64,000 nt of DNA from positions 372,001-436,000 of the forward strand of contig CAWCTH010000011.1 of the NCBI GenBank assembly GCA_963798445.1. Direction: 5' to 3'. A program made the position numbers and the translations under genes. Below, one piece after another: positions 7,956-17,494 of this stretch. The DNA is from DASXAI01 sp963798445. GTDB lineage: Bacteria; Actinomycetota; Acidimicrobiia; Acidimicrobiales; Ilumatobacteraceae. How positions within the stretch are numbered: the first letter of the stretch is position 1; the number at the start of each line of letters is the position of its first letter. Below the pieces are notes generated by a model that had not been told where the DNA came from, searched no databases, and saw nothing but the letters and a program-made list of their open reading frames with translations.

Positions 7956-9296
7956 ATGGGTAGGACACGTACGCGCCTGGCGAGGATCGGGGCGGCAGTC
8001 GCCCTTTCAGCGTTCGGCTTCATAGCTTACGACGCCGTCACACAGGTGGCGAGCGCGGCGCCACCGCCGGTGGTCAACACCGACTACGCCGCCTACCCGG
8101 CGGCCGGTTCGGTGCCGGCCACGTGCACAAACGGGAACGGAGGCCCCGGCGTGCTCCAGGGCTACCGTGCCTTCCTGCAGCGGCCCGGCGGCCCCAACAA
8201 CGTCGCCCCCTTCGTCGACCCGGGCGCGGGCGGGACCGCCGTCAGCCGCTCGATGCGCCGCTTCCAAGCCCAGATCCAGGTGGGCGACCAAGTCGTGATC
8301 CGCTGGGAGAGCTGGACGGCCGGCTGCGACGGCCTCGCCATCAGCTTCCCGCTGAAGGCCACCAACCGCGGCTTCTTCGACCTCACCGACGACCAGGCGC
8401 TGGTGCGCGAGCCCAACGGGCCGTTCAACTTCCCGTTCTGCTACAGCTCAGGGGCCGAGTCCTGCCCGCGGGCCGGTGGTGGGTTCGAGCTCACGACGAC
8501 GATCCCGCAGCTGAACGTGGTCTGCGGCTACCAGCTCGACGTCGTGATCGGCGGTCCGCTCGAGACCGTCGGGCCCCACGGCTCCTATTACCAGGTCCAG
8601 AACCGTATCGATGCCAACACCGCCGGTCTGGGCACGTTCAATCCCAACGCTCCCAGCATGCTCATCGACGCAGCCAACGGCGACATGCCGTGCGATGCCT
8701 CCGACCGCATCATCGTCGACAAGGAGTGGGTCGGTACCGGCACGGTGCCGCCCTCCAACCTGCCGGCGGACTTCCAGCTCACCGTCACCAGCTCGACGAG
8801 CCAGACCAACCTGGCGGTGATCGGCACGGCGACGTGCGGCATGGTCGCAGGGACGTTCACCTGCAACTACGTGGACACGGCAGCGCCCGGTGTGCCCCAG
8901 GGTGGGCTGCTGGTGAACGCCGACAGCCTTCTCACCGTGTCGGAGACGTCGTTCCCCGGGAACACCGTGGACGTGACGTACCCGGTGGGTCTGTCGAGCC
9001 AGTTCATCACCTGCGTGCCCAACGGCGGGGCCTGCCAGTTCACCGTGACGAACACGCCGCCCCCGCCGCCGACGACGCCCACGACCCAGCCGCCGCCCAC
9101 CACGGCGCCCCCGGCGGACACCACCATCGTGCCGCCGCCCACCACGGTGCCCACGACGTCGCCGCTGACCATCCCGAACACGCTGCCCGCCACGGGCTCA
9201 TCCGGCTCGGCTCCGCTGCTGCTGCTGGCGGCGATCCTGCTCCCGGCCGGCGCCGCGCTGGTGGCCGTCACCCGTCGCCGGGCGGGCGTCCGCTAG
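7956..9296 (+). CDS. LPXTG-anchored cell-wall surface protein
   Basis: The 446-aa protein has a signal peptide (charged MGRTRTR, hydrophobic core, cleavage near ASA about residue 34), a Cys-containing extracellular region, an immunoglobulin-like region resembling DUF5979 (about 250-360), a Pro/Thr-rich spacer (about 365-405), and a sortase signal: LPATG at about 410, a hydrophobic helix and the positive tail TRRRAGVR. It should be covalently anchored to the cell wall by a class-E/F-like sortase, which is not in this window. AGGAGG at 7942-7947 is an 8-nt-spaced ribosome-binding site that fixes the ATG. Ligand or function is unknown. Confidence 0.8.
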   Translation: MGRTRTRLARIGAAVALSAFGFIAYDAVTQVASAAPPPVVNTDYAAYPAAGSVPATCTNGNGGPGVLQGYRAFLQRPGGPNNVAPFVDPGAGGTAVSRSMRRFQAQIQVGDQVVIRWESWTAGCDGLAISFPLKATNRGFFDLTDDQALVREPNGPFNFPFCYSSGAESCPRAGGGFELTTTIPQLNVVCGYQLDVVIGGPLETVGPHGSYYQVQNRIDANTAGLGTFNPNAPSMLIDAANGDMPCDASDRIIVDKEWVGTGTVPPSNLPADFQLTVTSSTSQTNLAVIGTATCGMVAGTFTCNYVDTAAPGVPQGGLLVNADSLLTVSETSFPGNTVDVTYPVGLSSQFITCVPNGGACQFTVTNTPPPPPTTPTTQPPPTTAPPADTTIVPPPTTVPTTSPLTIPNTLPATGSSGSAPLLLLAAILLPAGAALVAVTRRRAGVR

Positions 9297-9328
9297 TCGG
9301 GCGGGCTCCGGCCGACGTCGTTGTCGAT

Positions 9329-10180
9329 CTAGGGAGTCTCGCCCGTCGTCATCTGGCGACGGGCGAGACGGTGCTCGTGCCACCAGGTGTCGAGCGCGGT
9401 ACCGGCGACGTAGCCGACGGCGAGGCACAGCAGGCCGCCGGCGGCATCGAGGAAGTAGTGGTTGGCCGTCACCACGATGCAGAACAACGTGGCCAGCGGG
9501 TAGAGCACCAGGAGCGCACGGGCCCAGCGGCGCCGAACCAGCGGCCACAAGGCGCAGGTGCACCACATCGACCACCCGATGTGGAGGCTGGGCATGGCGG
9601 CGTACTGGTTGGAGATCTTGGAGACCGCGCCCGAGTCGAACGACCACAGGCCGCCGACGTCGGCCAGGGTGTCCTCGAACCCGAACGGGCCGACGTTGTG
9701 CTCGACGGCGAGGGCTTGCCCGCCATAGCGCGGACCCTCGTCGAGAAGGCGGGGCGGCATGAGCGGGAACAGGGAAAAGCCCACGATGGCGAGGCCGGTC
9801 GTGAAGGCCAGCACGTTGCGCCACTGCGTGAACCGCGCCGGGGCGCGCCAGTACAGCCAGAAGAACGCCACCAGCGTCACCACGAAGTGGAACGTGCCGT
9901 AGTAGATGTTCCAGAACCGGATGAAGAGGTCCGATCCCAGGAACCAGCTCTGGATGGTGGCCTCGTGGAAGATGTGCAGGAACCGCTCGGCATCGATGAT
10001 GCGCATCGCGTTGGTGAAGGCCTGTTCGGGCGCCTGGCCTTCGTCGACCTGGGCCGATCCGAAGAGGTTCCGGGCGTAGCTGTAGATGCCGTAGAAGCCG
10101 GCCATCAGCACGATCTGGAACCAGAGCCGGGGTCGAGTGCGGGTGGGCGCGGTGGCAGGAGCATCCTCGTCAGCGCGCAT
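9329..10180 (-). CDS. PAP2-superfamily (inositol-phosphorylceramide-synthase-like) membrane phosphatase/transferase
   Basis: This 283-aa integral membrane protein has about six hydrophobic helices and PAP2 motifs NQYAAMPSLHIGW and ANHYFLDAAGG. These carry the catalytic His residues of the acid-phosphatase/Aur1-like PAP2_3 group, but the N-terminal KxxxxxxRP motif is less clear. It probably handles a lipid phosphate or a polyprenyl/phosphoinositol head group at the membrane's outer face. The start is placed at ATG 10180, because TAACCT (10188-10193) ends 7 nt upstream; a frame beginning at 10222 would span that promoter. It is convergent with the LPXTG gene. The substrate is unknown. Confidence 0.75.
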   Translation of the reverse strand: MRADEDAPATAPTRTRPRLWFQIVLMAGFYGIYSYARNLFGSAQVDEGQAPEQAFTNAMRIIDAERFLHIFHEATIQSWFLGSDLFIRFWNIYYGTFHFVVTLVAFFWLYWRAPARFTQWRNVLAFTTGLAIVGFSLFPLMPPRLLDEGPRYGGQALAVEHNVGPFGFEDTLADVGGLWSFDSGAVSKISNQYAAMPSLHIGWSMWCTCALWPLVRRRWARALLVLYPLATLFCIVVTANHYFLDAAGGLLCLAVGYVAGTALDTWWHEHRLARRQMTTGETP

Positions 10181-10244
10181 GACGGCGAGGTTAGGGCCGT
10201 CTGAGCTGGAACTGGCGCGCATTGGCGCCGTCGGGTGGGACGCC

Positions 10245-10887
10245 TCAACCCTCCCAGGGACCGCAGTTCAGCGGCCCGTAGAACTCGATGGGCACATCGG
10301 CACCGGAGCAGATCTGGTCCGTGCCGAGGTTGAGGCCCAGCCACTCGCCCTCGAAGTTGTCGAAGACGACGAAGGCGCTGTCCTGGCCCGGCGCCGACAG
10401 CAGGCCACTGGCGTAATTTTCGACGCAGCGCTGGTCGCTGAGCATCGATCCGGGTGGCAGCGGGCCGAAGGCGATGTCGGCCGCGTTGAGCAGCGCCACG
10501 GGGTCACAGGGGGCGGCCGGGACGTTGGTGGTCGAACTGGCCGGATCGGTGGTCGTCGCCGCCGGGTCGTCGCTGGTGGCGCTGGTCGGCGCCGTGGTCG
10601 CGCTGGGCGCCGTGGTGCTGGCCGCCGCCGTGGCGGCGCCCGTGGTGGCCGACCTCGGCGGGCCGGTGCTGGGTGCCGCGGTGGTGGCGCGGGCACGGGT
10701 GGTGGCCGTTGCCGGGATGGTGGTCGTGGTCGCCGTGACCCGCGTCGCGGTGGACGGCACCGTCGTGGGCGCCACGGTGGTCGGGGCGACGGTGGTCGGG
10801 CGTCGACGACGAGCCCCCGCGGCACCCGGCCACGATCAGCAGCGCCGGGACCACCAGGAGGGACGCCGCCCGGATGCGGCGCCGCAT
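10245..10887 (-). pseudogene. lipoprotein with Thr/Pro-rich linker, interrupted by a frameshift near 10800
   Basis: ATG 10887 begins a lipoprotein signal (MRRRIRAASLLVV then LLIVAGC, lipobox LIVAGC) followed by GGSSST. The natural continuation, repeats of the form TTVAP and then a long Thr/Ala/Pro linker, lies in another frame. Removing one base from the GGG run at 10798-10800 joins them as SSSTPTTVAPTTV. After the linker comes a roughly 85-residue C-terminal domain with four Cys, ending LNCGPWEG at the stop at 10245. The start codon overlaps the thioesterase stop (TGATG), so the two are translationally coupled. It may be an intact gene with one sequencing error or a real frameshift. Function is unrecognised. 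Confidence 0.7.
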
Positions 10888-11264
10888 CAGTGCGCCTTGT
10901 CGAGGAAGCGCTCCACCTCGACCGTCACTCGGGTGACCTTGGCCACCGCCACCAGCCCGCACTGATCCGTGACGGCAACGGTGAAGGTGAGGCGCCGGCC
11001 TTCGGTCTTCTCCAGCGTGGCCTCGGCCACGACCGACGTGCCCACCTTGGTCGGCTGCAGATGGTCGAGCTGGACGCGCATGCCCACGGTGGTGTGACCA
11101 GGCGGCATCATGCCCTCGACGGCCTTGACCGTCGCCTCCTCGACGAGGGCCAGCAGCCGGGGCGTGGCCAGCACCGGCACGTCGCCCGAACGGAAGGCGA
11201 TGGCGGTGTCGGCGTCCTGCACCACCATCGCAACGGAGGCGGTCCGGCCCACCAGAAGTGGCAT
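10887..11264 (-). CDS. hotdog-fold thioesterase, fluoroacetyl-CoA-thioesterase-like
   Basis: The 125-aa protein matches FlK-type thioesterases: the segment GDVPVLATPRLLALVEEATVKAV (quoted in part: GDVPVLATPR) carries the Thr and Glu used in catalysis, followed by GHTTVGMRVQLDHL with the active-site His. It probably hydrolyses a small acyl-CoA. ATG 11264 is supported by TAGTGT at 11272-11277, ending 7 nt upstream. It is divergent from tldD, with 57 nt between starts, and its stop overlaps the lipoprotein start. The acyl group is not identifiable. Confidence 0.83.
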   Translation of the reverse strand: MPLLVGRTASVAMVVQDADTAIAFRSGDVPVLATPRLLALVEEATVKAVEGMMPPGHTTVGMRVQLDHLQPTKVGTSVVAEATLEKTEGRRLTFTVAVTDQCGLVAVAKVTRVTVEVERFLDKAH

Positions 11265-11321
11265 CGGCAGGACACTATTTGCCCGAGAGGTCGCGAGCCA
11301 AGAGATCGGTAGCGTGCAGGG

Positions 11322-12713
11322 ATGATCGATGAGTCGGTGCTGGAACGGGTCTTGTCGTCGGCGCTGCGGGGCGGCGGCGAGTTCGCCGAGGTGTACGCCG
11401 AGGACAAGCGGTCCTCGTCGGCCTTCCTCGACGATGGCAAGGTGGAGCAGGTCACGTCCGGGCGCGACCGAGGCGCCGGCGTGCGCGTGGTGGCCGGTGA
11501 GACAACCGGCTACGCCCACACCGCCGACCTCAGCGAGTCCGGCCTCCTGGCGGCCGCCGAAGCCGCAGCAGCGGCGGCCCGCTCCGGCGGTGGCGGCGCC
11601 AAGGTGGTGGCCCTGTCGCGGCGCGACGTGCGGCCGGTCAGCCCGGTCGAGACGTTCCCCGACTCGGTGCCCAAGTCGGTCAAGGTCGACCTGCTCACCA
11701 AGGCCGACGATGCCGCTCGCGCCGCGGGCGGCGCCATCGTGCAGGTGTCGGCGGGCTACGGCGACAGCCGCAAGCACATCCTGGTGGCCAACAGCGACGG
11801 CCTCTTCGTCACCGACGATCAGGTTCGCACCCTGTTCCGCATCAGCGTGGTGGCCTCGGGCGACACCGGCATGCAGACCGGCTACGAGTCGATCGGCAAC
11901 ACCATCGGCTTCGAGCTGTTCGATCGTTACGCCGTCGACGACCTGGCCCGCCAGGCGGCGCAGCGGGCGCTCACCAAGCTCAACTCCCGCCCGGCGCCGT
12001 CGGGCCAGGTGCCGGTCGTGATCAAGCAGGGCAGCGGCGGTGTGCTGTTCCACGAGGCCTGCGGTCACGGTCTGGAAGCCGACCTCGTCGGCAAGGGCGC
12101 CTCGGTGTTCAAGGGTCGCGTCGGTGAGCTGGTGGCGGCGCCGTGGATCACGCTGGTCGACGACGGCACCATGACGGCGGAGTGGGGTGCCATCGCCATC
12201 GACGACGAAGGCCATCCGGGTCAGCGCAACGTGCTCATCGAGGACGGCGTCCTCACCGACTACATGTGGGACTACCTCCGTTCCCGCAAGGAGGGTCACG
12301 CCCAGAGCGGCAACGGCCGGCGCCAGAGCTACCAGCACCTGCCGATGGTGCGCATGACCAACACGTTCGTCCTGAACGGCAACGAGTCGCCGGAAGAGAT
12401 CGTCAAGGCCACCGACTACGGCGTCTACGTGGCCCAGCTGGGCGGCGGCCAGGTCAACACCGCCACCGGCGACTTCGTGTTCGGCATGACCGAGGCCTAC
12501 CTCATCGAGGGCGGCGAGCTCACCGACCCCATCCGTGAAGGCAACCTCATCGGCAACGGGCCGCAGGTGCTCCAGGACATCGACCTGCTGGGCAACGACT
12601 TCGCCATGGGCAACCCCGGCACGTGCGGCAAGGACGGCCAGGGCGTGCCCGTCGGCGACGGCCAGCCCACGCTGCGGGTGAAGGCACTGACGATCGGAGG
12701 CACCGCCGCGTGA
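11322..12713 (+). CDS. tldD: metalloprotease TldD
   Basis: The 463-aa protein is the TldD subunit of the TldD/TldE heterodimeric protease, which unfolds and threads small peptides or modified peptides in the cytosol. The zinc site is LFHEACGHGLEADL (HExxxH, His at about 244 and 248). The glycine-rich C-terminus with GEGNLIG-type turns and CGKDGQGVPVGDGQP is typical. TAGCGT (11310-11315) ends 6 nt before ATG 11322, so the message is probably leaderless. The stop overlaps the GTG of tldE by 4 nt, ensuring stoichiometric synthesis. No RiPP precursor was recognised nearby. Confidence 0.94.
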   Translation: MIDESVLERVLSSALRGGGEFAEVYAEDKRSSSAFLDDGKVEQVTSGRDRGAGVRVVAGETTGYAHTADLSESGLLAAAEAAAAAARSGGGGAKVVALSRRDVRPVSPVETFPDSVPKSVKVDLLTKADDAARAAGGAIVQVSAGYGDSRKHILVANSDGLFVTDDQVRTLFRISVVASGDTGMQTGYESIGNTIGFELFDRYAVDDLARQAAQRALTKLNSRPAPSGQVPVVIKQGSGGVLFHEACGHGLEADLVGKGASVFKGRVGELVAAPWITLVDDGTMTAEWGAIAIDDEGHPGQRNVLIEDGVLTDYMWDYLRSRKEGHAQSGNGRRQSYQHLPMVRMTNTFVLNGNESPEEIVKATDYGVYVAQLGGGQVNTATGDFVFGMTEAYLIEGGELTDPIREGNLIGNGPQVLQDIDLLGNDFAMGNPGTCGKDGQGVPVGDGQPTLRVKALTIGGTAA

Positions 12714-14068
12714 GCGCCACCGACACCGAGCAGCTCCTGCAGATCGCCCAGAAGCTGGCCGGCCAGGCCGTGCCGGGCGAGCAGGTCGAGGCGTACGTCG
12801 CCCGTGAGCGTGAGGCCAGCGTGCGCGTCTACGAGGGCGAGATCGAACACCTCACGTCGGCCCAGGTCGAGGGCATCGGGGTGCGGGTCATCAGGGACGG
12901 CCGGGTCGGGTTCGCCTACGCCGGCACGCTCGACGACGCGTCCATCGCCGAGGTCCTGGCCGACGCCCGCGACAACGTCGCCTTCGGCACGCCCGACGAG
13001 TGGGCCGGTCTGGCCGAGCCTGACGGCGTGGCCCCCGCCGCGGTCGAGATGTGGCGCGAGCAGCTGGCCACGTTCCCCACCGAGAAGAAGGTGGAGCTGG
13101 CCAAGGAGCTCGAGCGAGTCACGATGGGTCTCGACCGCCGCCTGCGGGTCGAGGACGCCAATTACGCCGACGTGCTGGCCGAGTCGGCCGTGGCCACGTC
13201 CACCGGCATCGCCGCATCGGGCCGGGCCACCGGGTGCTACGTCTCGGTCAGCACCATGGCCGACGACGGCGACGAGACCCAGACCGGCTTCGGGTTCTCC
13301 GTGGGACGGGCGCCCGACGACATCGACATCGCCAAGGCGGCCGCCGACGGCGCCGACCGTGCCCTGCGCATGCTCGGTGCCACCAAGCCCACCAGCCGCC
13401 GGCTCACCGTGGTGCTCGACCCGTTCGTCACGGCGCAATTCCTCGGTGTCGTCTCGGCCACCCTCAATGGCGAGTCGGTTCTGAAGGGTCGCTCGCTGTT
13501 CGCCCAGCGCGTCGGCGAGCTGGTGGCGGCCCCGTTCGTCACCTTGGTCGACGACGCCACCAACCCGCTGGCCTTCAGTGCCACGCCCCTCGACGGCGAG
13601 GGACTGGCCACGCGCCGCACCACGCTCATCGACGGCGGCGTGCTGCGCGGCTTCGTCCAGAACGCCTACAGCGGCCGACGGAGTGGCACCGCCTCCACTG
13701 GCAACGCCACGCGTGGTGGCTTCAAGAGCACACCCGGTTGCGGGTGTCTCTCCCTGTCGCTGACACCCGGAACCCGTGCCCAGGCCGAGCTGATCGCCGA
13801 TGTGGACGACGGGGTGCTCATCCAGATGGTGCAGGGCCTCCACTCGGGCGTGAACCCCATCTCGGGCGATTTCTCCACGGGTGCATCTGGCTTGATGATC
13901 AGCGGTGGTCAGGTGGGCGCGCCGGTGCGGGAGTTCACGATCGGCTCCACGATCCAGCGGATGCTGCAGGACGTCGTAGAGATCGGTGCCGACGTGGAGT
14001 GGTTGCCGATGAGCGCCGCCGGCGTCAGCCTGGTGATTCGCGACGTCACCATGAGTGGTCTCAGCTAG
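12710..14068 (+). CDS. pmbA: TldE/PmbA-family protease subunit
   Basis: The 452-aa partner of TldD has the same fold but no HExxxH zinc site, as expected for TldE/PmbA. Typical stretches are YEGEIEHLTSAQVEG (about 43-57), GATKPTSRRLTVVLDPFV (in part), RTTLIDGGVLRGFVQNAYSG and SGDFSTGASGLMISGGQ. The GTG start at 12710 overlaps the tldD stop as GTGA. It ends 87 nt before the first GSDH gene, and no clear terminator is seen. In other bacteria the pair processes microcin B17, CcdA or other natively unfolded peptides; the substrate here is unknown. Confidence 0.92.
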   Translation: MSATDTEQLLQIAQKLAGQAVPGEQVEAYVAREREASVRVYEGEIEHLTSAQVEGIGVRVIRDGRVGFAYAGTLDDASIAEVLADARDNVAFGTPDEWAGLAEPDGVAPAAVEMWREQLATFPTEKKVELAKELERVTMGLDRRLRVEDANYADVLAESAVATSTGIAASGRATGCYVSVSTMADDGDETQTGFGFSVGRAPDDIDIAKAAADGADRALRMLGATKPTSRRLTVVLDPFVTAQFLGVVSATLNGESVLKGRSLFAQRVGELVAAPFVTLVDDATNPLAFSATPLDGEGLATRRTTLIDGGVLRGFVQNAYSGRRSGTASTGNATRGGFKSTPGCGCLSLSLTPGTRAQAELIADVDDGVLIQMVQGLHSGVNPISGDFSTGASGLMISGGQVGAPVREFTIGSTIQRMLQDVVEIGADVEWLPMSAAGVSLVIRDVTMSGLS

Positions 14069-14155
14069 CACGCAGCGAGCACTCAGCCACCGGTCGACGA
14101 AATGGGTCGGATGGCTCATGAATCGCGGGGGCACCGCTTCCTACGGTCGGTCCCA

Positions 14156-17100
14156 ATGCCTTCCAGTCACACGTTCGTAACGCGCGCCCGCCGCTCTCGC
14201 TTGACGCTGGCACTCATCGCCATCGCCATAGCCGTTCCCATCGTGGTCCAGCCGGCGTCGCCGGCGTCGGCCCTGCAGCCGCCGCAGTTCCGCGTGCCGG
14301 GCTTCAGCTTCACGAGGACGGACACCGGCCTGCCCGGGCAGCTCATGGACTTCACGTACCTGCCCAATGGCCGCATCCTCGCCATCGGCAAGGGCGGCTT
14401 CATCCGCCAAGGCCAGTTCGGCGACGCCGACGAGGCCTGGGTCCATGTCACGTTCAATGGGAACGAACCCCTCGCCGTGAGGTCGGACGGCGACCGGGGC
14501 CTGACCGGGGTGTCGCTGTCACCGGACTTCGCCAGCGACCACCAGATCTACCTGCTCTACAACTACGAGCAGACCAACTGTGCACCGGCGGAGACACCGG
14601 CGGCGGAAGCGGTGAACAACGTGTGCGGCCGGCTGTCGCGCTGGACCGTCGATGACCCGAACAACCCCACCAACCTCACCAACGAGGTCGTGCTCGTCAA
14701 CGCCATCCCGGCGTTCTCCGCCTACGGCGTGGAGAACGACTACTCCCACACGGTCGGCACCGTCATCGCCGCGCCCGACGGCACGGTCTTCTTCGGCTCC
14801 GGCGAGGCGTCCTCGGTCAGCCAGCCCGAGCCCACGTCACTCTTGGCCGACGATTGGAACTCACCTCGCGGCAAGGTCTTTCGAGTACGGGGCTCTGACG
14901 GAGTGGGGGCGACGGGCGTGCCCGTCCACGGCGCCAGCAGCGATCCTTGGGAGAGCCGCATCTTCGCTGTCGGCATGCGCAACCCGTTCCGGTTCTCGCT
15001 GAAGCCCGGTACCGGGACCACCACCGTGGCGCCGGTGCTCTACATCGGCGACGTCGGCAGCGACGAGTACGAAGAGATCAACGTGGCGCGCGGCGGCGAG
15101 AACTTCGGGTGGCCGTGCTACGAAGGCCCGACCGACAACATCAACGAAGAGTTCGCCGCCCAGTGCCCCGGCCCCCACGACGGAGCCGGCGTCACGCCAC
15201 CAGTCTGGTACTACGCCCACCTGACGCCGGGCCCGGGGAACGCCGTCATCGGCGGCACGTTCTACAACGGCTCGAACTACGGCCCGCTGAACGGCAGTTA
15301 CTTCTTGGCCGACAATCCGTTCGGCGTGATGTGGACGCTGAAGACGGACGGCAACGACAACTTGGTGAGCGCACCGACGGGGCGTGACGACTGGTTCGTC
15401 GGCCCGCAGAACACCGGCTATCCGCCCAATGGCGGTCTCGGCCTCCCGGTGGCCATCCACACGGCGCCCGACGGGAACATCCAATACGGCGATCTCGACC
15501 AGTCCGACATCTACGAGCTCCAGGGGTGCGGCGCCAACTGCCCGCCAGTCGCCGTGGCCACGGTGGCGCCGTCCGGCGGCGCGCCGGGCACCAGCTTCCA
15601 CTTCGACGCCAGCCAGTCCTACGCGCCCTCGGGAGGTGGACTCAGCTACAGCTGGAACTTCGGTGACGGGCAGAGCGCCTCGGGCGTGGCCGTCGATCAC
15701 GCTACGGCGGGCCTGCCCCGGCAGAACTGGACGGCCACGCTCACCGTCACGGCGGCGAACGGGCTGAGCACGAACACCACCGTGAAGTGGAGCACGCTGC
15801 ACGCCCCCCCGGCCATCAGCCTCACACCGGACAAACCCGGGAAGTACGCCATCGGCGAGAACGTCACCATGACGGCCAACGTCACCGGCTTCAACACGGC
15901 CGACCAGCCCTACGCCATCGGTGGTAACGATGTGCGCTGGGACATCGTGCTCCATCACTGCCCGTCGGGGGCCGGTAGCGGCTGCCACATCCATCCGCAA
16001 ACGCCGACCCCGCAGCCGACCGGCAACACCCTGTCGATGACCGTCCCCGATCACGGCGACCTCAACTTCCTCGAATTCCGCGCCACGGGTACCGACACCG
16101 ACGGCCTGACCACGACGGCCAGCTTCAGCCTGCCGATGGACTTCCGCAGCATCTTCCTGTCGTCGAACCAGCCCGGGGTGACGGTGATCGTCAATGCCGG
16201 CGTCGTGGCGGCGCCAGGCTCGGCGACGGCGGTCGCCAATTCGAACAATCAGCTCATCGCCCCGGAGTCGGCCAACGGCGTGCCGTTCTCCCAGTGGTCC
16301 GACGGCGACGCCAGCCGGACCAAGCAGTTCATCATGCCCGCCGCCGACGTCGCCCTGGCCGCTTGCTACGGCGGCCCGTGCAGCGCCTTCCGGGCCACGC
16401 CGCCAGGGCTGTTCACCCCGGTGACGCCGTACCGCCTCTTCGACACCCGCGACGCCAGCCAGAACCCGTTCGGCACGAACACCGCGCTGCAGCCGGGCCA
16501 GACCCTGGCGGTCGACCTGTCGACCCAGCCCGGTCCCCCAGACCGCAAGGCGGTGCTGCTGAACGTCACGACGGACCAGCCGGCGGCGGCGGGTTACGTG
16601 CGGGCCTTCCCGTGCGGGCAGGAACCGAACACGTCGACGGTGAACTTCGACCCGGGTCAGACCGCGGCCAACCTGGCCATGGTCATGCTCCCTGACAGCG
16701 GGCAGGTCTGCTTCACCTCGTTCGTGCCGACCCATCTCATCGTCGACGTCGCCGGGTGGTTCTCGCCCACCAGCCAGGGAGCCGGCCAGGGCTACGTCAC
16801 CGTCGATCCTGTCCGCGTGCTGGACACGCGCCAGACCGCGCCGCTGCTCGCCGGGCAGGAGCTGCGCTTCAGCCTGGCCGGTCAGTCGGGGTTCCCGGGC
16901 AACGCCACGGCGGCGCTGCTGAACCTCACGGCGACGGAGGCCAGTGGCCCCGGGTACGTCAAGGTGTACCCGTGCGGCGAGGAGAACGTCATCTCCAACG
17001 TCAACTACGTCGCCGGCCAGAACGTGGCCAACCTGGCGACGGTGAAGGTGGCGCCCGGCGGTGACGTCTGCTTCAAGAGCTACGCCGACACCCAACTCGT

Positions 17101-17494
17101 CGTCGACCTGGCCGGCTGGTACGCGCCGGGCGCGACTGGGTCGTTCACGGCCACCGAGCCGATCCGTCTGTTCGACACCCGCGACGGGGCCGTGGTCAGC
17201 AGGCTCGGCGCCGGCCAGGAGGTGCCGTACCAAGTCGCCGGCACGGTCCTGGTGCCACCGGGGGCCACCTCGATCGCCTTGAACGTCACCGCCACCCATC
17301 CGGACGCCGCGGGCTACGTGGCCGTCTATCCCTGCGGCACCTCGCCGTTCGTGTCGAACGTCAACTACCGCGCCAACCAGGAGGCGGCCGCCAACCTGGC
17401 CGTCGTGAAGCTGCCGGCCGACGGCCGGGTCTGCTTCAAGTCGTTCGCGTCGACCGACGTCGTCGTGGACCTCGCCGGCTGGTACACGGGCTAG
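14156..17494 (+). CDS. secreted PQQ-dependent sugar dehydrogenase-like (GSDH) protein with PKD domain and three C-terminal repeats (paralogue 1)
   Basis: The 1112-aa exported protein has a signal peptide (about 1-40, ending SPASA), a GSDH beta-propeller (about 42-460) with SHTVGTVIAAPDG, RNPFRFS, YIGDVGSDEYEEI and GGENFGWPCYEG, a PKD domain (about 465-545, YSWNFGDGQ), a region with HHC...CHIHP and DHGD motifs (about 600-665), a QWSDGD Ig-like module (about 690-750), and three LFDTR...DLAGWY repeats beginning near 755, 882 and 1000. GSDH enzymes oxidise sugars with PQQ; whether this one does is unproven. Each repeat has a PCG Cys and a VCF Cys. TACGGT at 14142-14147 ends 8 nt before ATG 14156. 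Confidence 0.85.
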   Translation: MPSSHTFVTRARRSRLTLALIAIAIAVPIVVQPASPASALQPPQFRVPGFSFTRTDTGLPGQLMDFTYLPNGRILAIGKGGFIRQGQFGDADEAWVHVTFNGNEPLAVRSDGDRGLTGVSLSPDFASDHQIYLLYNYEQTNCAPAETPAAEAVNNVCGRLSRWTVDDPNNPTNLTNEVVLVNAIPAFSAYGVENDYSHTVGTVIAAPDGTVFFGSGEASSVSQPEPTSLLADDWNSPRGKVFRVRGSDGVGATGVPVHGASSDPWESRIFAVGMRNPFRFSLKPGTGTTTVAPVLYIGDVGSDEYEEINVARGGENFGWPCYEGPTDNINEEFAAQCPGPHDGAGVTPPVWYYAHLTPGPGNAVIGGTFYNGSNYGPLNGSYFLADNPFGVMWTLKTDGNDNLVSAPTGRDDWFVGPQNTGYPPNGGLGLPVAIHTAPDGNIQYGDLDQSDIYELQGCGANCPPVAVATVAPSGGAPGTSFHFDASQSYAPSGGGLSYSWNFGDGQSASGVAVDHATAGLPRQNWTATLTVTAANGLSTNTTVKWSTLHAPPAISLTPDKPGKYAIGENVTMTANVTGFNTADQPYAIGGNDVRWDIVLHHCPSGAGSGCHIHPQTPTPQPTGNTLSMTVPDHGDLNFLEFRATGTDTDGLTTTASFSLPMDFRSIFLSSNQPGVTVIVNAGVVAAPGSATAVANSNNQLIAPESANGVPFSQWSDGDASRTKQFIMPAADVALAACYGGPCSAFRATPPGLFTPVTPYRLFDTRDASQNPFGTNTALQPGQTLAVDLSTQPGPPDRKAVLLNVTTDQPAAAGYVRAFPCGQEPNTSTVNFDPGQTAANLAMVMLPDSGQVCFTSFVPTHLIVDVAGWFSPTSQGAGQGYVTVDPVRVLDTRQTAPLLAGQELRFSLAGQSGFPGNATAALLNLTATEASGPGYVKVYPCGEENVISNVNYVAGQNVANLATVKVAPGGDVCFKSYADTQLVVDLAGWYAPGATGSFTATEPIRLFDTRDGAVVSRLGAGQEVPYQVAGTVLVPPGATSIALNVTATHPDAAGYVAVYPCGTSPFVSNVNYRANQEAAANLAVVKLPADGRVCFKSFASTDVVVDLAGWYTG

